From contig CP053156.1 of assembly GCA_014607495.2 (NCBI GenBank), forward strand, positions 7,130,001 to 7,194,000: a stretch of 64,000 bases of DNA, read 5' to 3'. The stretch's first letter is position 1, and every line of letters starts with the position of its first letter. Below are positions 9,601 to 20,901 of this stretch, piece by piece. Under the pieces are notes generated by a model that saw only the letters and a list, made by a program, of their open reading frames with translations, searched no databases and was not told the origin of the DNA. A program made the translations under genes and the position numbers. The DNA comes from Carposina sasakii. Its lineage: Eukaryota > Arthropoda > Insecta > Lepidoptera > Carposinidae.

Positions 9601-9944
9601 GCTCAAGAAGCGTTTGAAATGTGGTGCTATTGCCATATGCTTCGAATCAGTTGGGTGCAGAAGGTTTCCAATGAGATAGTACTCCGGCACGTCTACAAAT
9701 ACCGAGACCGAACCGTGAAAAAGAAAAAAGTTAGTTATCTAGGTCATATTTTACGGCATGATAGATAACAACTGCTTTAACTTATCATGATGGGCAAAGA
9801 CAGGAGAAAAGACTCGTCGGAAGACGAAAGAAATCTTGGCTGCGAAACATTCGTGAGTGGACGAGAATAGCTAATGTGGAGGAGCTGTTCCGAATTTCCA
9901 GGGACAAGTCTGCATTTAGTAAGCTGACGGCAGACCTCCAGTAA
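9601..9944 (+). pseudogene. RTE-type LINE reverse transcriptase C-terminal fragment (subfamily 3)
   Basis: The frame from 9601 reads AQEAFEMWCYCHMLRISWVQ through KKKVSYLGHILRHDR to a premature TAA at 9766. A shifted frame further on reads VGRRKKSWLRNIREWTRI and ELFRISRDKSAFSKLTADLQ, ending in TAA at 9942-9944. Both pieces match the end of RTE-like reverse transcriptases of insects (the WCYRRML.ISW and GRRKISWLRNLREW regions). The stop and frameshift make it a pseudogene. A short (AAG)n follows. Copy B has it at 33646-33989, also 344 bp. Confidence 0.85.
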
Positions 9945-9993
9945 TGGAGTGCCACTACAAGAAGAAGAAGTTAATATAAATACAATCTTAATA

Positions 9994-10150
9994 TACTGGG
10001 TTTGTCCCACCACTCCTTCCCGTTTCTACAACTCCTGTAAACCAGGATTACCGGACAGAGGCAACCAAAATTGCATTAAAGCATAGAAAATCTCGGGAAA
10101 TCTACCAAGCGACCATGTATTTAAACTATTAGAAATGACAGAATGTAGAG
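9994..10150 (+). repeat. Dispersed repeat E, second copy
   Basis: It begins CTGGGTTTGTCCCACCACTC and includes GCATAGAAAATCTCGGGAAA, matching 3473-3640 with moderate divergence. The copy B counterpart is 34042-34200. Confidence 0.6.
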
Positions 10151-10642
10151 ATCATCAGGAAGAAGTAAGAAATTTAATATACAAATAAGTAATCTGTAAA
10201 TGAAATAATAATTTAAAATAGCAATCTGGGTAGGCACTCCAGATCCACACTCCTTGGACCGGAATCTGTCGGGAGCGGGCGGACGCAACCAATCAAAGTT
10301 TCAGACTTTCTTAGTAATCAATTACTGGGCTCGGCAAGGCCAGGAAGGTCGGTGTGCTAATTGTGGACCACTTCGGGATCCTGTGCCACTAATGTAGGTA
10401 TGTTTTGTTATATAAATCAAGTTATAGTATAGAGTCTATTTACATTATGAGAAGTACAATAAGATAATTTTAATTTTATAGCGACTTTTCTCGAGAATGC
10501 GTTATAAACCGAACATTATAAAATTTCAGTGCCTCTGCCTATGCATACATACATTACCAGTTTTAGGTCTCTAAGATCAGCAGTTTAGGCCTTGCGTTGA
10601 TCCGTCAGTCACTGATTCAGGGCAAAGCATTTTACATGACAA
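10151..10642. other. Unannotated stretch
   Basis: Moderately GC-rich central part (10240-10380), then AT-rich. No coding or repeat call is supported. Confidence 0.45.
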
Positions 10643-11099
10643 TATACAGGGTGTGTGTGACAGCCAGGCAAATACTGAGATACTGAACAAGTAGGTACTA
10701 TTGTTTTGAGTTATACGACAGTTACTCGCAGGATTTTTTTTTATTTGATTATACGCAATGTTTTCTTTCCGCTTATCCTGTGTCTAGTTAAATAGGCTTA
10801 TCGGTTATTTTGTGATCCATTGCGGTTTTTGGATCACTCTTGACTCTCCTTTGGGGTTGATCAGTTAATTGAACTTTTTTGAAAGCAACTTTTTTAAATC
10901 ATCCAAATATTAAAATTTTATATTTATGTCATTATTTAAGGCATACTTAAATGAACCACATTATTTTTTTCCTGAAAAAATGAAAAAAAAGTAGATTTTT
11001 AGAATTTTCCTGCGAAAATTTTCACTAGTTTTTATCTCAGAATCATGGTCTGAAGTCACCATATCAATATTTGCCTGGCTGTCACAAACACCCTGTATA
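10643..11099. mobile_element. MITE with 32-bp terminal inverted repeats
   Basis: The left arm (10643-10674) begins TATACAGGGTGTGTGTGACA and the right arm (11068-11099) ends CACAAACACCCTGTATA. The arms are complementary over 32 bp with one mismatch. The ACAGGGTG start is shared with the elements at 16219, 50919 and 54187. There is no coding capacity. The copy B version (34691-35072) keeps both arms but has lost ~90 bp of the A-rich interior and gained a short GC-rich piece near 34825. Confidence 0.88.
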
Positions 11100-11131
11100 G
11101 ATTAACTATATTTTGAAAGCTAAAACATAAT

Positions 11132-11482
11132 TTGATATATCATTTATGTTACTGGCGAAGGCATTATTGTAGGTACATTATTGTCCAATTTTCGCACATA
11201 CAACGCCACATTACTTCTATTATTTTGATTAAATTCAAAATGCACACTCCTTACAGCATCACCTACCCTAATCTTAAAGTATCGGCGCAAGGTAGCCACA
11301 TCGGCTGTGACCGGCGGGCCGTGAACAACTATCCCAGATTAATTAAATTCTGCGGAACTCGCTCGCTTTACGGCGACTCGACCTGTGGCTGCGGATTGCT
11401 AACATTGATTACTTGCTTGTTCGGACTTGATGGGCAAATGGAATTACTTAGTAAAATACACACTCGTAGAGTCGAAGTATGA
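11132..11482. other. Non-repetitive block, unchanged between copies
   Basis: A 116-residue plus-strand open frame runs through it, and its translation is identical in copy B (35105-35455). The central part (11275-11420) is GC-richer, with words such as CGGCGGGCCGTGAACAACTA. I recognise no protein family, so I treat the conservation as a feature of the DNA, perhaps regulatory, and do not call a gene. Confidence 0.3.
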
Positions 11483-11523
11483 ATGTACTTTAATGGTAGG
11501 TATATATAGTAATACGTATCATA

Positions 11524-11752
11524 CTACAGCTGCTTCTCTTCCCGGACATACTGTACAAGTCAGTAGAGGGACAAGAGGGTCTTGGTATTTTGCAGGCGAT
11601 GGGCTGACCACCTGTCACTACTAACGGAACTTGTACATCTCAACTATACCCTCAAAATTGGTCAGAAGTGGCACTACGTGGTTCTATCGGTCCTTGGTGC
11701 TTTGCCCACCCCGTAAGGGATAAAGGCGTGATTAAATGTTTATGTATATATA
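11524..11752 (+). mobile_element. Dispersed repeat C ((ATGT)n-tailed retroposon-like)
   Basis: It runs from ACAGCTGCTTCTCTTCCCGG through GATGGGCTGACCACCTGTCA and CCTCAAAATTGGTCAGAAGT to CCCGTAAGGGATAAAGGCGT and a degenerate ATGT tail. Full-length relatives are at 35500-35722 and 60183-60408; fragments are at 6100-6180, 19433-19535, 50669-50716 and 63520-63599. The directional tail suggests retroposition. Confidence 0.75.
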
Positions 11753-11906
11753 GTAACATTGTATACATATACACACGGGTGTATTCCCAAAATGTGGTAG
11801 CTAGAACTGCAGGATCATAAAGGAGATCCTTACAATACTTTCGTTTCTAGCTAGTACAGTTAATTGATAATACCTTTTTGTAACCTATGTTCTATGCATA
11901 TGCATG

Positions 11907-12064
11907 CATGCATGCATATAATCACGCCGTTATCCCTTACGGGGTAGGCAGAGCACCAAGGGCCGACAGAACCACACGGTGCCACTTCTGACCAATTTTG
12001 AGGGTATAGTTGAGATGTACAAGTTCGGTTAGTAGTGACAGATGGTCAGCCCATCGCCTATGTT
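11907..12064 (-). mobile_element. Dispersed repeat C, inverted partner
   Basis: Same family as 11524-11752 but on the opposite strand, with a (TGCA)n/(ATGT)-like tail at its plus-strand left end. With the first copy it forms a ~150-bp-arm inverted pair separated by ~155 bp, present in both copies (35500-35722 and 35885-36046). Confidence 0.75.
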
Positions 12065-12207
12065 CCTATATCTATTTATATTTGTGCTCGTACATGTACA
12101 ATATTAGTTAGCCCTATATTTGGAAAAAAAAACATTAAAATGTTGAAAAAGGGAACTTTGACAGTACAACTGGTTATTCAATTTTTTCCCGTGAGAGAAC
12201 CCTCACC

Positions 12208-12397
12208 GGCCCCCTTATTACCTAACTAGCAAAAGCAAAGCGATAGCGAAAATTGTACAAAAATCGCTGATTGCTTGTCAAATTCATATTACGTAAAATA
12301 AATTTCAAAGGAACTTTGACATTTCAAGGCGAATATTGTACAATTTTCGCTATCGCTTGCTTCGGCTTTGCTATTGCTTTTACGTAATCAGGGGGCC
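12208..12397. mobile_element. 190-bp MITE-like foldback
   Basis: The ends GGCCCCCTTATTAC and TACGTAATCAGGGGGCC are inverted. Subterminal arms GCGATAGCGAAAATTGTACA (near 12239) and TGTACAATTTTCGCTATCGC (near 12337) are perfect inverse complements over 20 bp. It has no coding capacity. The counterpart in copy B is 36182-36371, also 190 bp. Confidence 0.8.
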
Positions 12398-13813
12398 AAG
12401 TAGCATAATTACTTTTCGATGGTTTAGAAGAATCGGAGTAAGTAAAGGAATAATGATATGCCACTATCACAAATAGAAGGTAAGAACAATATCCGTCTCA
12501 AGTTGTCTCAAGTAAGATTTATATAAGGCATAAATCATTCAAAACGACTGGTGATTCTCCTGCTAACGGTCCATAAGTAGGTACCTCTACCTACGCCTGT
12601 AGAAGTTAATGGGGGTCAGAGAATCTAACAAGTTTAAAAGCGACAACGAAGTTCACAATGCTATCGGAATATTTTTACCAATGACGGGGTTACACTTAAT
12701 CACGTCATTTGGAATAATGAAGGCTTCCTTATTGGAGAGAATTTTTCGATATCTTAGCGAACTTGAATATCTCTCGTAAAATTGAATCATTGTTTAAGTC
12801 TTATTCCGATGTGTTTCTGTAAGATATTTGCGAAACAAACCTAAAATTTCCAAGGAGACTTGATTTTGTCCCTTCTCAGTTCTATCCATTTTCTTCTATT
12901 GGTAAAACTTTCCTCCCAAAGATAAAAATAAGCGATTGAAACAAGAATGATTACATACAAATCTTAAACTTCAAGAGCAACATTAGACTCAAATAGAAAT
13001 ACCTACAAATGTATGAACTACTAACTTAGCTAGACAAAAATAAAATTAATTACGCATAATTATTAATACTACACCTGCCTTGCCATACAAATCTAACTGA
13101 CCACTATAAATATCTTTAATTCTAGGAATTATATGAGGAAAAACTTTAATATATTGACGTACACTATATTACCCAAGATAGATGTACATTACATGACGCC
13201 GACCGACATTATACGAAATGACCGTACCTCTTGGTACAAGAGAGGCGCAGGAATGAAGACCATTATAATTATAGAGAGCTTAGGTCATAATTTTGAAGTC
13301 GACATAGCAACGCCCTCTGTAGGCGATATAGTAATCTATGGAAGCAATGGATAGTCTTTAGAAATGTTAATGGGATTACTGTGAAAGTTAATCTACAAAA
13401 TCATTTTTATATAGATCGAATTCAAACTTTCTTTTTTACAAGACAAACATTAAGGTCTCTAAGGCCAGGTATTGCAGGTATATGCAACGATATATATGTA
13501 TGTATAGATGCAATTATTACTCGTAAACAAACTTTCTTCACTATCATCATACCAATTTTTCACTTTACCATAATCCAAACATAGAACCTGTAGTGCATCA
13601 GGCAGGATTTACTACCAACTGTATAAATCAATTATCAATATAAATTAGATAATAGCCTTTATTATTATGAGCCATGATGTAGGACAGTTTCATTGCCTGA
13701 TCATGGCTCTATGCCAGTCCAAATCTGATCATCTTGGGTCATTCAGTTTACGTACCTTACATTTCGTGATGATGTCACCGTCTGTCGAGGCGCCGACGGT
13801 GGCCATATCAACT
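12398..13813. other. Gene-free stretch, copy A
   Basis: No coding region is supported. A 36-bp piece near 12655-12690 is missing in copy B. TACTCGTA at 13518-13525 is present in A and altered to TACTCGAA in B. Confidence 0.5.
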
Positions 13814-13835
13814 GAACTGAACCATTGTTCAGTTC
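13814..13835. repeat. Short perfect hairpin within a conserved block
   Basis: GAACTGAAC, loop CATT, GTTCAGTTC, with imperfect extension outward. It lies in a ~230-bp stretch (13667-13900) whose translation is unchanged in copy B (37611-37844). A second inverted pair, GAGCCATGAT and ATCATGGCTC, lies at about 13669-13708. Confidence 0.4.
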
Positions 13836-14762
13836 CTGATGTCATTGGTCATTTAGACTTTATGACATATTTAGAACTATGTCGGTACTATGTTGAGTAA
13901 CTGATGGATTTGTTGGTGACATACTTGTAGGTGGAAATATTTATTTTGTTTTTAGAGTTCACTGTAAACTTTTCCGACTTACTGTTGTTCTTCTAGATTT
14001 ACATTTGTAAAAGGTTTCATTATATAAGCCGTTCAAATATAAAATGATATTTGTTTTATAATTATTTGTTCTAATCTACGTATGTAGGTATATGACAGAA
14101 GAACAAAGGAATTTTTTAGTAAATAACTTTTTAGGGCCGACTTTCGCAATGGTCACATAGCATATCTGGAAGAGAAATTTGATGCTGTCTTACTCCAAAA
14201 CTTGATCAAAATAGAGACAGGCTATCTGACCATTGAAAAAGTCAGCCCATAATTTTATTACTGTTGTTTTTAAACCAGGCTGTAGGTCTTTCGCGATCCT
14301 AATAGTTCTGACTACCAAATTTTCGGGACCGTAGCCGTTGTGTATGTAGGTATGTATGCATTTCAATATTAGAAGACTCCACAAGATAAATAACGACTGG
14401 ACAACTACCTAAAGCCGATGCGTTAATTAACCGTATGTCTGTACGTATGTTCCACACCAATAAAAGAATAAGTGTGTACTCTACACATGGGAGATGTTCT
14501 CACGCCGGTATGCGAGACAAAGATTAGGTGAATGCAGAAGTGAATTTATGTATTCACTGGGATAGGCTATCTTCGATGGTAATTTATTTAATCATAAGAC
14601 GGTCTATCGAATAGGCAAATAGGTTAAAAGTCAACACTCAGCTAAGCAGCAGCGTCTGGGATATGGTCGTAGACGTCTACTATAGGAAAAAATGTCATCT
14701 TCTAATCCGAATTTTTAAAGATGGTTTCTGCTAATTTTTTAACATAAACAACATATAGTTTT

Positions 14763-15098
14763 ATGTTAAATACACTTTTTTTTAAATACAAAATTGTTAC
14801 TCTTGCATCAATATACATATTGGAGACGTGCAAATTTGTGAGAAAATATCCAAATTTCTTCCACAAACAAAGGGACCAACTACGGCGATACCCTACTAGG
14901 TTTAAAAATAAACTAATCTTGCCAAAATCTCACTTAAAATTGCACAGCAATAGCCCAAATGTAATGGCAATAAAAATCTACAACCACATCCCTGAAACAT
15001 TAAAAGAACTGAAAAAAGACAAACATTTTAGCACGGGATTGAAACAGATACTGATAAGCAAAAGTTATTACGATTTAAGTGAATTTTTTTCGGGATAA
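14763..15098 (+). pseudogene. Non-LTR retrotransposon reverse transcriptase C-terminus
   Basis: A 111-residue open frame with the features of the end of LINE ORF2 proteins: LASIYILETCKFVRKYPNFF near residue 15, RYPTRFKNKL, then a SPNVMAIKIYNHIPETLKEL segment and a final FSTGLKQILISKSYYDLSEF. This region follows the thumb of the RT and is not catalytic. The catalytic core is absent upstream, so the copy is 5'-truncated. It is followed by AT-rich sequence without an obvious tail repeat. The copy B version at 38706-39047 ends two residues later because of a one-base difference near the stop. Clade (Jockey/CR1-like) is not assigned. Confidence 0.75.
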
Positions 15099-16218
15099 AA
15101 TTTGACGCACTTCATGGACAAATAATAAAATAAAATAATAAACTAATTAATTCTAACTTACTAATAAATAATAAAACAATATACTTAACTTATAAATTAT
15201 GAACATTTAAACAAGTACAATAATAGAATTTGACATTTTAATTTGATTTAATTACTTTACATTGACATTTTGATTTGCTATCTTTCCTTTCCGTACTTAC
15301 CTACATAAAAATATTAATCCAGTCGTGACTTAAAATTAAAATGAATAAAATATTATAAATATACTACCTACTACAAGAAGTACACGATAATATGTAATAA
15401 ATAAATAAAAATTTATAATTAACATGACGAATGGTACAATTGAACCTTAAACGAACCCGAAATTAACTATGTAATGCTCCAGTCTGCCTACCACACTAAA
15501 AACATGTTGCTGTGTCCAACAGGGTCATATGTTATCTGTAAATTATTAATTAATGTAGTAAACTTTAGGAGAATAGAAAAACATAGCTGGCAACACTGCG
15601 GTCCGGCAGGCGACATGGTGATACATTCTCCTTCCACGGGTCTGTCATATCCTTTAGTTAAGATTACAAAAATAAAGTATTCTTTGTTACAACCTAATTT
15701 AACGTTGTTTAATTTAAAAGCTACAACAATTAAGATCCTTAACTACATATGAATGCAATAAATTATTGAGTATTGAGTACTGTAAAATGTATTTAACATA
15801 AAACTATATAGCGTAGACCTTCCATAATTTGAAAGTTCCTTCATTCCCTTCTGTACCAGCATAGTGTTTGCCAGTATCACGGCAGTATCGAGGTCGCATA
15901 TGCGTCTGTGAATCACATCACACGTTCGTTACCCGCTAATGTATTTCATTACACTCCACGGTAGGTACTGTAGGTAAAACATGTGCGTTTTTGTGTGGCG
16001 GCCGATCTGTACTTACCTAGTGTATGTAGGTATAGGTTCTTGTTGATGTTATAATGTTGTTAGCAGAAATGTGGTAGGTGGCAAGATATAGCTTTTCATG
16101 GTATTTTAATACTTTATACTTATTATAAGTTACTAGTGACACGTCATTACTATTAGAGTCTAAGGTGGTAGACTCATCCCTTATACGTGACATTTAACAG
16201 ACAAACTAGTGAATGATT
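15099..16218. other. AT-rich gene-free stretch
   Basis: Very AT-rich to about 15430, then ordinary unique sequence. A small tandem repeat of TATTGAG near 15765 is single in copy B. No coding region is supported. Confidence 0.5.
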
Positions 16219-16527
16219 ATACAGGATGTTTTTTCGTTGCCACCCTTAACGAAGGGAACGTACTCTGTACATCAAATAAAGTAAGTTTATGCCAAGTTTT
16301 TGCTAGTTTTCTCATAGACAGATATTGATTATATCTCGTAAAAAAATCTTGCTAGGCGCGACTATGTGCATTTATGCAGAAAAACGCAGTCTATTTACTC
16401 AACTTTGGACCCTAATATCTTGGGAACCAGACGCTTCCCATGTATGCTTCCATGGAGAAAAATGATCGTGATGATGAGGAGATTCCGTAGTTTTTGGGAA
16501 CGTTGACGACCAAAAATCACCCTGTAT
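16219..16527. mobile_element. MITE-like element with ACAGGRTG ends, copy A
   Basis: The left end TACAGGATGTTTTTTCGTTG and right end GACCAAAAATCACCCTGTA are imperfect inverted repeats, flanked by TA on each side. Relatives are at 40196-40571 and, inverted, 54187-54582. Copy A lacks ~70 bp of interior present in B and has TA where B has TACTCGTA at the left junction. Confidence 0.75.
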
Positions 16528-18144
16528 GTCCGCATTTGAGTATTATCTGTCTAGGAAAAAACAGCGTGTATTACATTTAACAATTCAAAAGATACTATCG
16601 TAAGGCTCTGAAAACTATATGAGTAGGTACACGTGATCATAGGATAGGAAGGATGAATGCACAGTGTAAACCACTGATCTTGGAAACCTACATAAAAGTT
16701 GGATGATGTGCTCTTTGTGTGATTTAGGCATCTGAAGAAACTATTTCCCAGGAGAACCACAAGACAGAAAATAACGGGAAATCTAAAGTATATAATATAA
16801 TCTAGTGACGGAACAGACAAACGAGCAACTTTTTTATAAACAAGTTCCAAGGAGAGCAACAACATTCAATGAATGTGTTATCCGTCTGCGTACTCATAGA
16901 TCCTGCAGCATCTCGTCAATTACATTACGTTCCACTTCAAACCAGTTAGATACGCTTTAAATTGAAACGGTTACAAAATATTAATCAAAATGGCCGCCTT
17001 CCATTTGTAATGTAAGTGTTAGCTGTGTCGAAATTATAAGGTGTATTAGGTTGGCATAAGGATTTCACAGTATATTTTCTGGAATTTGTTAACTTTCATT
17101 TAACAAGTACAGAAACGACTTAAATATTCTTGCTAAAGTATCATTTAAATATTTTTTTAACGTATTTCATGTCATAAGTCTCCACCAACAACGACCTACA
17201 CGTGACCTGTGCTTGGTGATTACTAAAATTATAATGAAAATAGAAAAATACGAATAGGAATATGCAACATAAAATAAACCCCAGGGAAAATAAAATGTTT
17301 CTTGATTATATTTTATATCTTAAAGGTAAGCAGCACTATTCTGACCAACGTTACAGAAATGTTACAACACAATTAACTATGTTATTTTCTTAATAACATT
17401 CTCACTTCTATTATCTTCAGTCTTAACCACAGTCGCCATACAGCTGGACAGAAAAAATCGACATATACCGTAGTAAAATTAACAGTGTCTTAACTCCCAA
17501 GTAGCAAGTGCCGCTTCTGGTATAAACATAACGATGGGTAAAGAATCTAACGGAAAATTATATATAGTCATTTTACAATAGATCTTTAAGAGCACAGCAG
17601 ACACTTGAAGTTCAATTGGATCGTTCCCGTAACTGTTATTAAAATTGAAAATGGGTTGTACAGGTTTCTGGTGTCGTACATAAGCCTATTAAAAACCAGA
17701 CAAGTTCCAGGCAGTTAATTTGATTAGACCTTCATTACCCGTTTCTGCATGAACAGTTTGTCTAAGGTTAGTTTTAAATAGTTCCCTGTTCCTTCAGCTA
17801 AACAACTTTTTCTTGCTGTTTTCTCTAGGCTATGTCATCTACTAGCTACCTATCATCGCGCCGTGACTCAACCCTCTGTTTATTGCGCTGTATGGAACAT
17901 GGACGTATCTGGCACGCACACCGCTTAGCTCACAGCATAGTATTGAATAGGTGTCTTTCAGGAACATATCGCGTTTATAAATAATGATGTAATATTAAAT
18001 CTTATGTATGATTTTGTGGAAAGTCACAAACATTTTCTATTATCCTAAAACTGACAATAGAACATTGATTGTGTGTATGTAAGAATTGGCATTAATTTGT
18101 ATAGACAAATATTTGCCATACCTTGTCAGTCAAATTGAATATAT
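16528..18144. other. Gene-free stretch including a divergence hotspot
   Basis: No gene is supported. Bases 17040-17280 differ heavily from 41060-41400 in copy B, while flanking blocks are close to identical. The block 17840-17990, with GCGCCGTGACTCAACCCTCT and nearby sequence, is high-complexity and almost unchanged. Confidence 0.5.
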
Positions 18145-18220
18145 AAAATTATTAATAAAGAAATGGAAAAAATTCCTCACCCAGGTGGGAATCGAACCCA
18201 CGACCTCTGCATTCCGTGCC
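18145..18220 (-). mobile_element. tRNA-derived SINE A, 5'-truncated
   Basis: On the minus strand it reads GCAGAGGTCGTGGGTTCGAT into the family tail CATTTCTTTATTAATAATTT. The A-box half of the tRNA-like head is missing. The counterpart in copy B is 42264-42336. Confidence 0.8.
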
Positions 18221-18399
18221 ATATAATGTAATATAATTTTATTCATCAAACCTATTAGTTACGTAATAGAATATTGATCAGCTAAGTAAGGAATATTTAT
18301 TATTGAGCAGCTTGCACCTAAACTACCTTTCGTATAGCGCAATTACTATAACGCGCAAAAAGATATCGAAATCACCCATCTCAAGCATAGCTGCTGAAA

Positions 18400-18640
18400 C
18401 AAATGTCGACTCCACCGTATCCCCTATCCCTAGGTACCCAGCAATTAACAGTTCGGCGGGTCAGCGTGGACAGCACGCATACCGGTCAATTCCTCCAATT
18501 GCGACGTGGGAACACTCTGAGTCACCTCATCAGTATGAATTGAACCCTTTTAAACCGCGCCCCAGCCGGTGATAGTGCGCTCGTTGAGGCAATGAAAGTT
18601 GTTATGGCAATTATAAAGCAAGGTTTTTATTGTATAATTA
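18400..18640. promoter_or_regulatory. High-complexity non-repetitive block, possible regulatory DNA
   Basis: GC-richer than the surroundings, with few differences from copy B (42500-42740). It includes words such as GTTATGGCAATTATAAAGCA with homeodomain-type ATTA cores. The 89-residue plus-strand frame through it is not preserved in form in B and I do not call it. Confidence 0.25.
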
Positions 18641-19015
18641 TAATGTGTGGTAACATGTCGGGTTAAGGGAAAAATATTGTGGTGGTTCATTGCTCATTAG
18701 ATACTTTAAAGGCCGTTTATGCAATTAATATTTAAAAAAAACTTACGGCGGACCGGATTCTAAATTAAACCACATGTATGTGTTATGATGTTTTTTTGGC
18801 GTAACATATCTGTGATCTCATAAATATAGGTAATAATAACTTGTTATACCATATTTTACAGTCATAGTATTACTTACATAGCATTGAAAAAAAAACCAGT
18901 ATCAATTCTACAATGCATTTAACAAACCTGAACGAACCTTATTCTTCACCTCGGATGCACAAAGATCTAATTACACAATCCCCTTTTCAGACGTAATTTT
19001 TTAGAATCGCTCTTT

Positions 19016-19432
19016 NNNNNNNNNNNNNNNNNNNNNNNNNNNNNNNNNNNNNNNNNNNNNNNNNNNNNNNNNNNNNNNNNNNNNNNNNNNNNNNNNNNNN
19101 NNNNNNNNNNNNNNNNNNNNNNNNNNNNNNNNNNNNNNNNNNNNNNNNNNNNNNNNNNNNNNNNNNNNNNNNNNNNNNNNNNNNNNNNNNNNNNNNNNNN
19201 NNNNNNNNNNNNNNNNNNNNNNNNNNNNNNNNNNNNNNNNNNNNNNNNNNNNNNNNNNNNNNNNNNNNNNNNNNNNNNNNNNNNNNNNNNNNNNNNNNNN
19301 NNNNNNNNNNNNNNNNNNNNNNNNNNNNNNNNNNNNNNNNNNNNNNNNNNNNNNNNNNNNNNNNNNNNNNNNNNNNNNNNNNNNNNNNNNNNNNNNNNNN
19401 NNNNNNNNNNNNNNNNNNNNNNNNNNNNNNNN
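19016..19432. other. Assembly gap, 417 N
   Basis: A run of 417 undetermined bases. The left flank is the right end of copy A. The right flank begins in an (ATGT)n-tailed dispersed repeat on the minus strand, a typical place for contigs to break. Protein translations across it are meaningless. Confidence 1.
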
Positions 19433-19535
19433 ATACATACATATAATCACGCCTTTATCCCTTACGGGGTAGGCAGAACACCGAGGGCCGATAGAACCTA
19501 GAGGCCACTTCTGACCAATTTTGAGGGTATAGTTT
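19433..19535 (-). mobile_element. Dispersed repeat C fragment at the gap edge
   Basis: It begins with the (ATGT)n tail and runs through CACGCCTTTATCCCTTACGG and GACCAATTTTGAGGGTATAG. It abuts the N run directly. Confidence 0.75.
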
Positions 19536-20901
19536 CTTTGTAATGCTTTATTGTACACAGTAAAGTTTTCACAAATAAAGTTTATGACAAAGAAAATGTA
19601 CAAAGGCGTTGTAATAAATAATGTACAAATAAGCGTACAAATAGTTGTTCGTTTACTTTAGTTTAAAACGTTAGAATTGGGATAAGTTGGTCTATTCTCT
19701 AGCCTTATCTATTACACGTAGGTAGATAATCTCAAAACTAAAAAAAGGCTATTTTAAATTGAGATTTCCCTTTTGAATGAGGTAGTAATAAGATAAATAA
19801 GGTCAATATGAATGAAAAGCTTAACAAATTTTCAAGATGTCATTGAACCAACCCCCTTTATCTCTCACCTAAGTATCGTATACACCCCGAGGTCAGGACT
19901 CATAACTCACCATTTCTTGCGGACATGCCTTTATTTATAGCGAGATGTCTCCACCGTAAACCTGTTTATATTGAGGTAAATACAACCTGTCCAATATGGT
20001 AATGGATATATTATTTATGGGAATCACAATGTTGGAGATGATACTTTAGGAAACTGAACAATGTAAATATGGAGGGTGGAAGAGCATTCTATTTTCTTAA
20101 ATTCAGGGTAGCGATTTGTTTTTTGAAATTTGTAATTATAAGGTTTGCCAAGACTTCAAGAGCCGCATTTATGCTATGACTATTCGCTATTTGTCATCAG
20201 TATAGCGTATGGGTTTTTAAGGTATCAAGTAGCATTCTAAAATGAAATTTGAGTGAAATAAAAGTTTTAAAATAATTTCAGATAAGTTAATTTATAGGTA
20301 CATTTAAAGCCAAATCCCGCATTCTCCTTAAAATGATAAATACAAGTTTTGAAGGCGCAAACATGTTAACAGCAAATGGTTGCTATGCACCCACCTCCAG
20401 ATGTAATCTAAAAATTAAATGTACATCATTACACCTAACGGCCGTACAAATGTCTCTCAGAGTGCTGTAAAACGTTAAAGTGAAAGTCGAAGTCAATCGC
20501 ATTCACTTAGCGTCTTCCATAAATCTCGCGAGATGTAATTCTGGTGCCCACGTCAATTCCTCAAGGCATGCCAACCAAGTGATTTTGATCTTTAAGAAGA
20601 AGATGTAAGAATCGGGGAGTGAGAAATTGTGGAGTGTGGTGGGGTACCTTGTGCATTACAAGGCCTGTTCACGACTCATTAGGGCGGTTTTGAAAAATGC
20701 TCCCGCCACTAAAATAGACATTATGTAAAGTGCCACAATTACGCTGGTGACTTGTGAAAAAGTTGCGCGTAGGGTTGTCGAGTCGAGGAAGTGATGGGCA
20801 TGTTTGTGAGGAGTCCTCTTGTGTTGTGGAATTATTGATTACGAGTATTTGATATGATACGAGTAGGTACCTACTGCAAGGGGATGTTTGTTAAGTTAAA
20901 G
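19536..20901. other. Unannotated unique stretch
   Basis: No gene or repeat is supported. Two TACGAGTA octamers occur at 20840-20847 and 20858-20865, the second continuing directly into GGTACCTA. Confidence 0.5.

Larger units (their letters stand above)
1..19015 (+). repeat. Copy A of a ~19 kb direct duplication (left edge outside window)
   Basis: Base 1 aligns with base 24846 and base 19014 with base 43119, in order and in the same orientation, through every intervening feature. Large differences from copy B are a 900-bp Helitron present only here (6073-6972), a SINE present only here (3970-4124), one fewer repeat unit in the left Helitron, a shorter LINE tail near 2020, and a 36-bp stretch near 12660 missing from B. 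Copy A ends exactly where the N run starts, which argues that its right end is an assembly end and not a biological breakpoint. Most stretches differ by only a few substitutions per couple of hundred bases by eye, but 17040-17280 is much more divergent. Confidence 0.95.

Noticed and set aside
19001..19603. Long open frames across the N run
   Set aside because: An artefact of translating undetermined bases.
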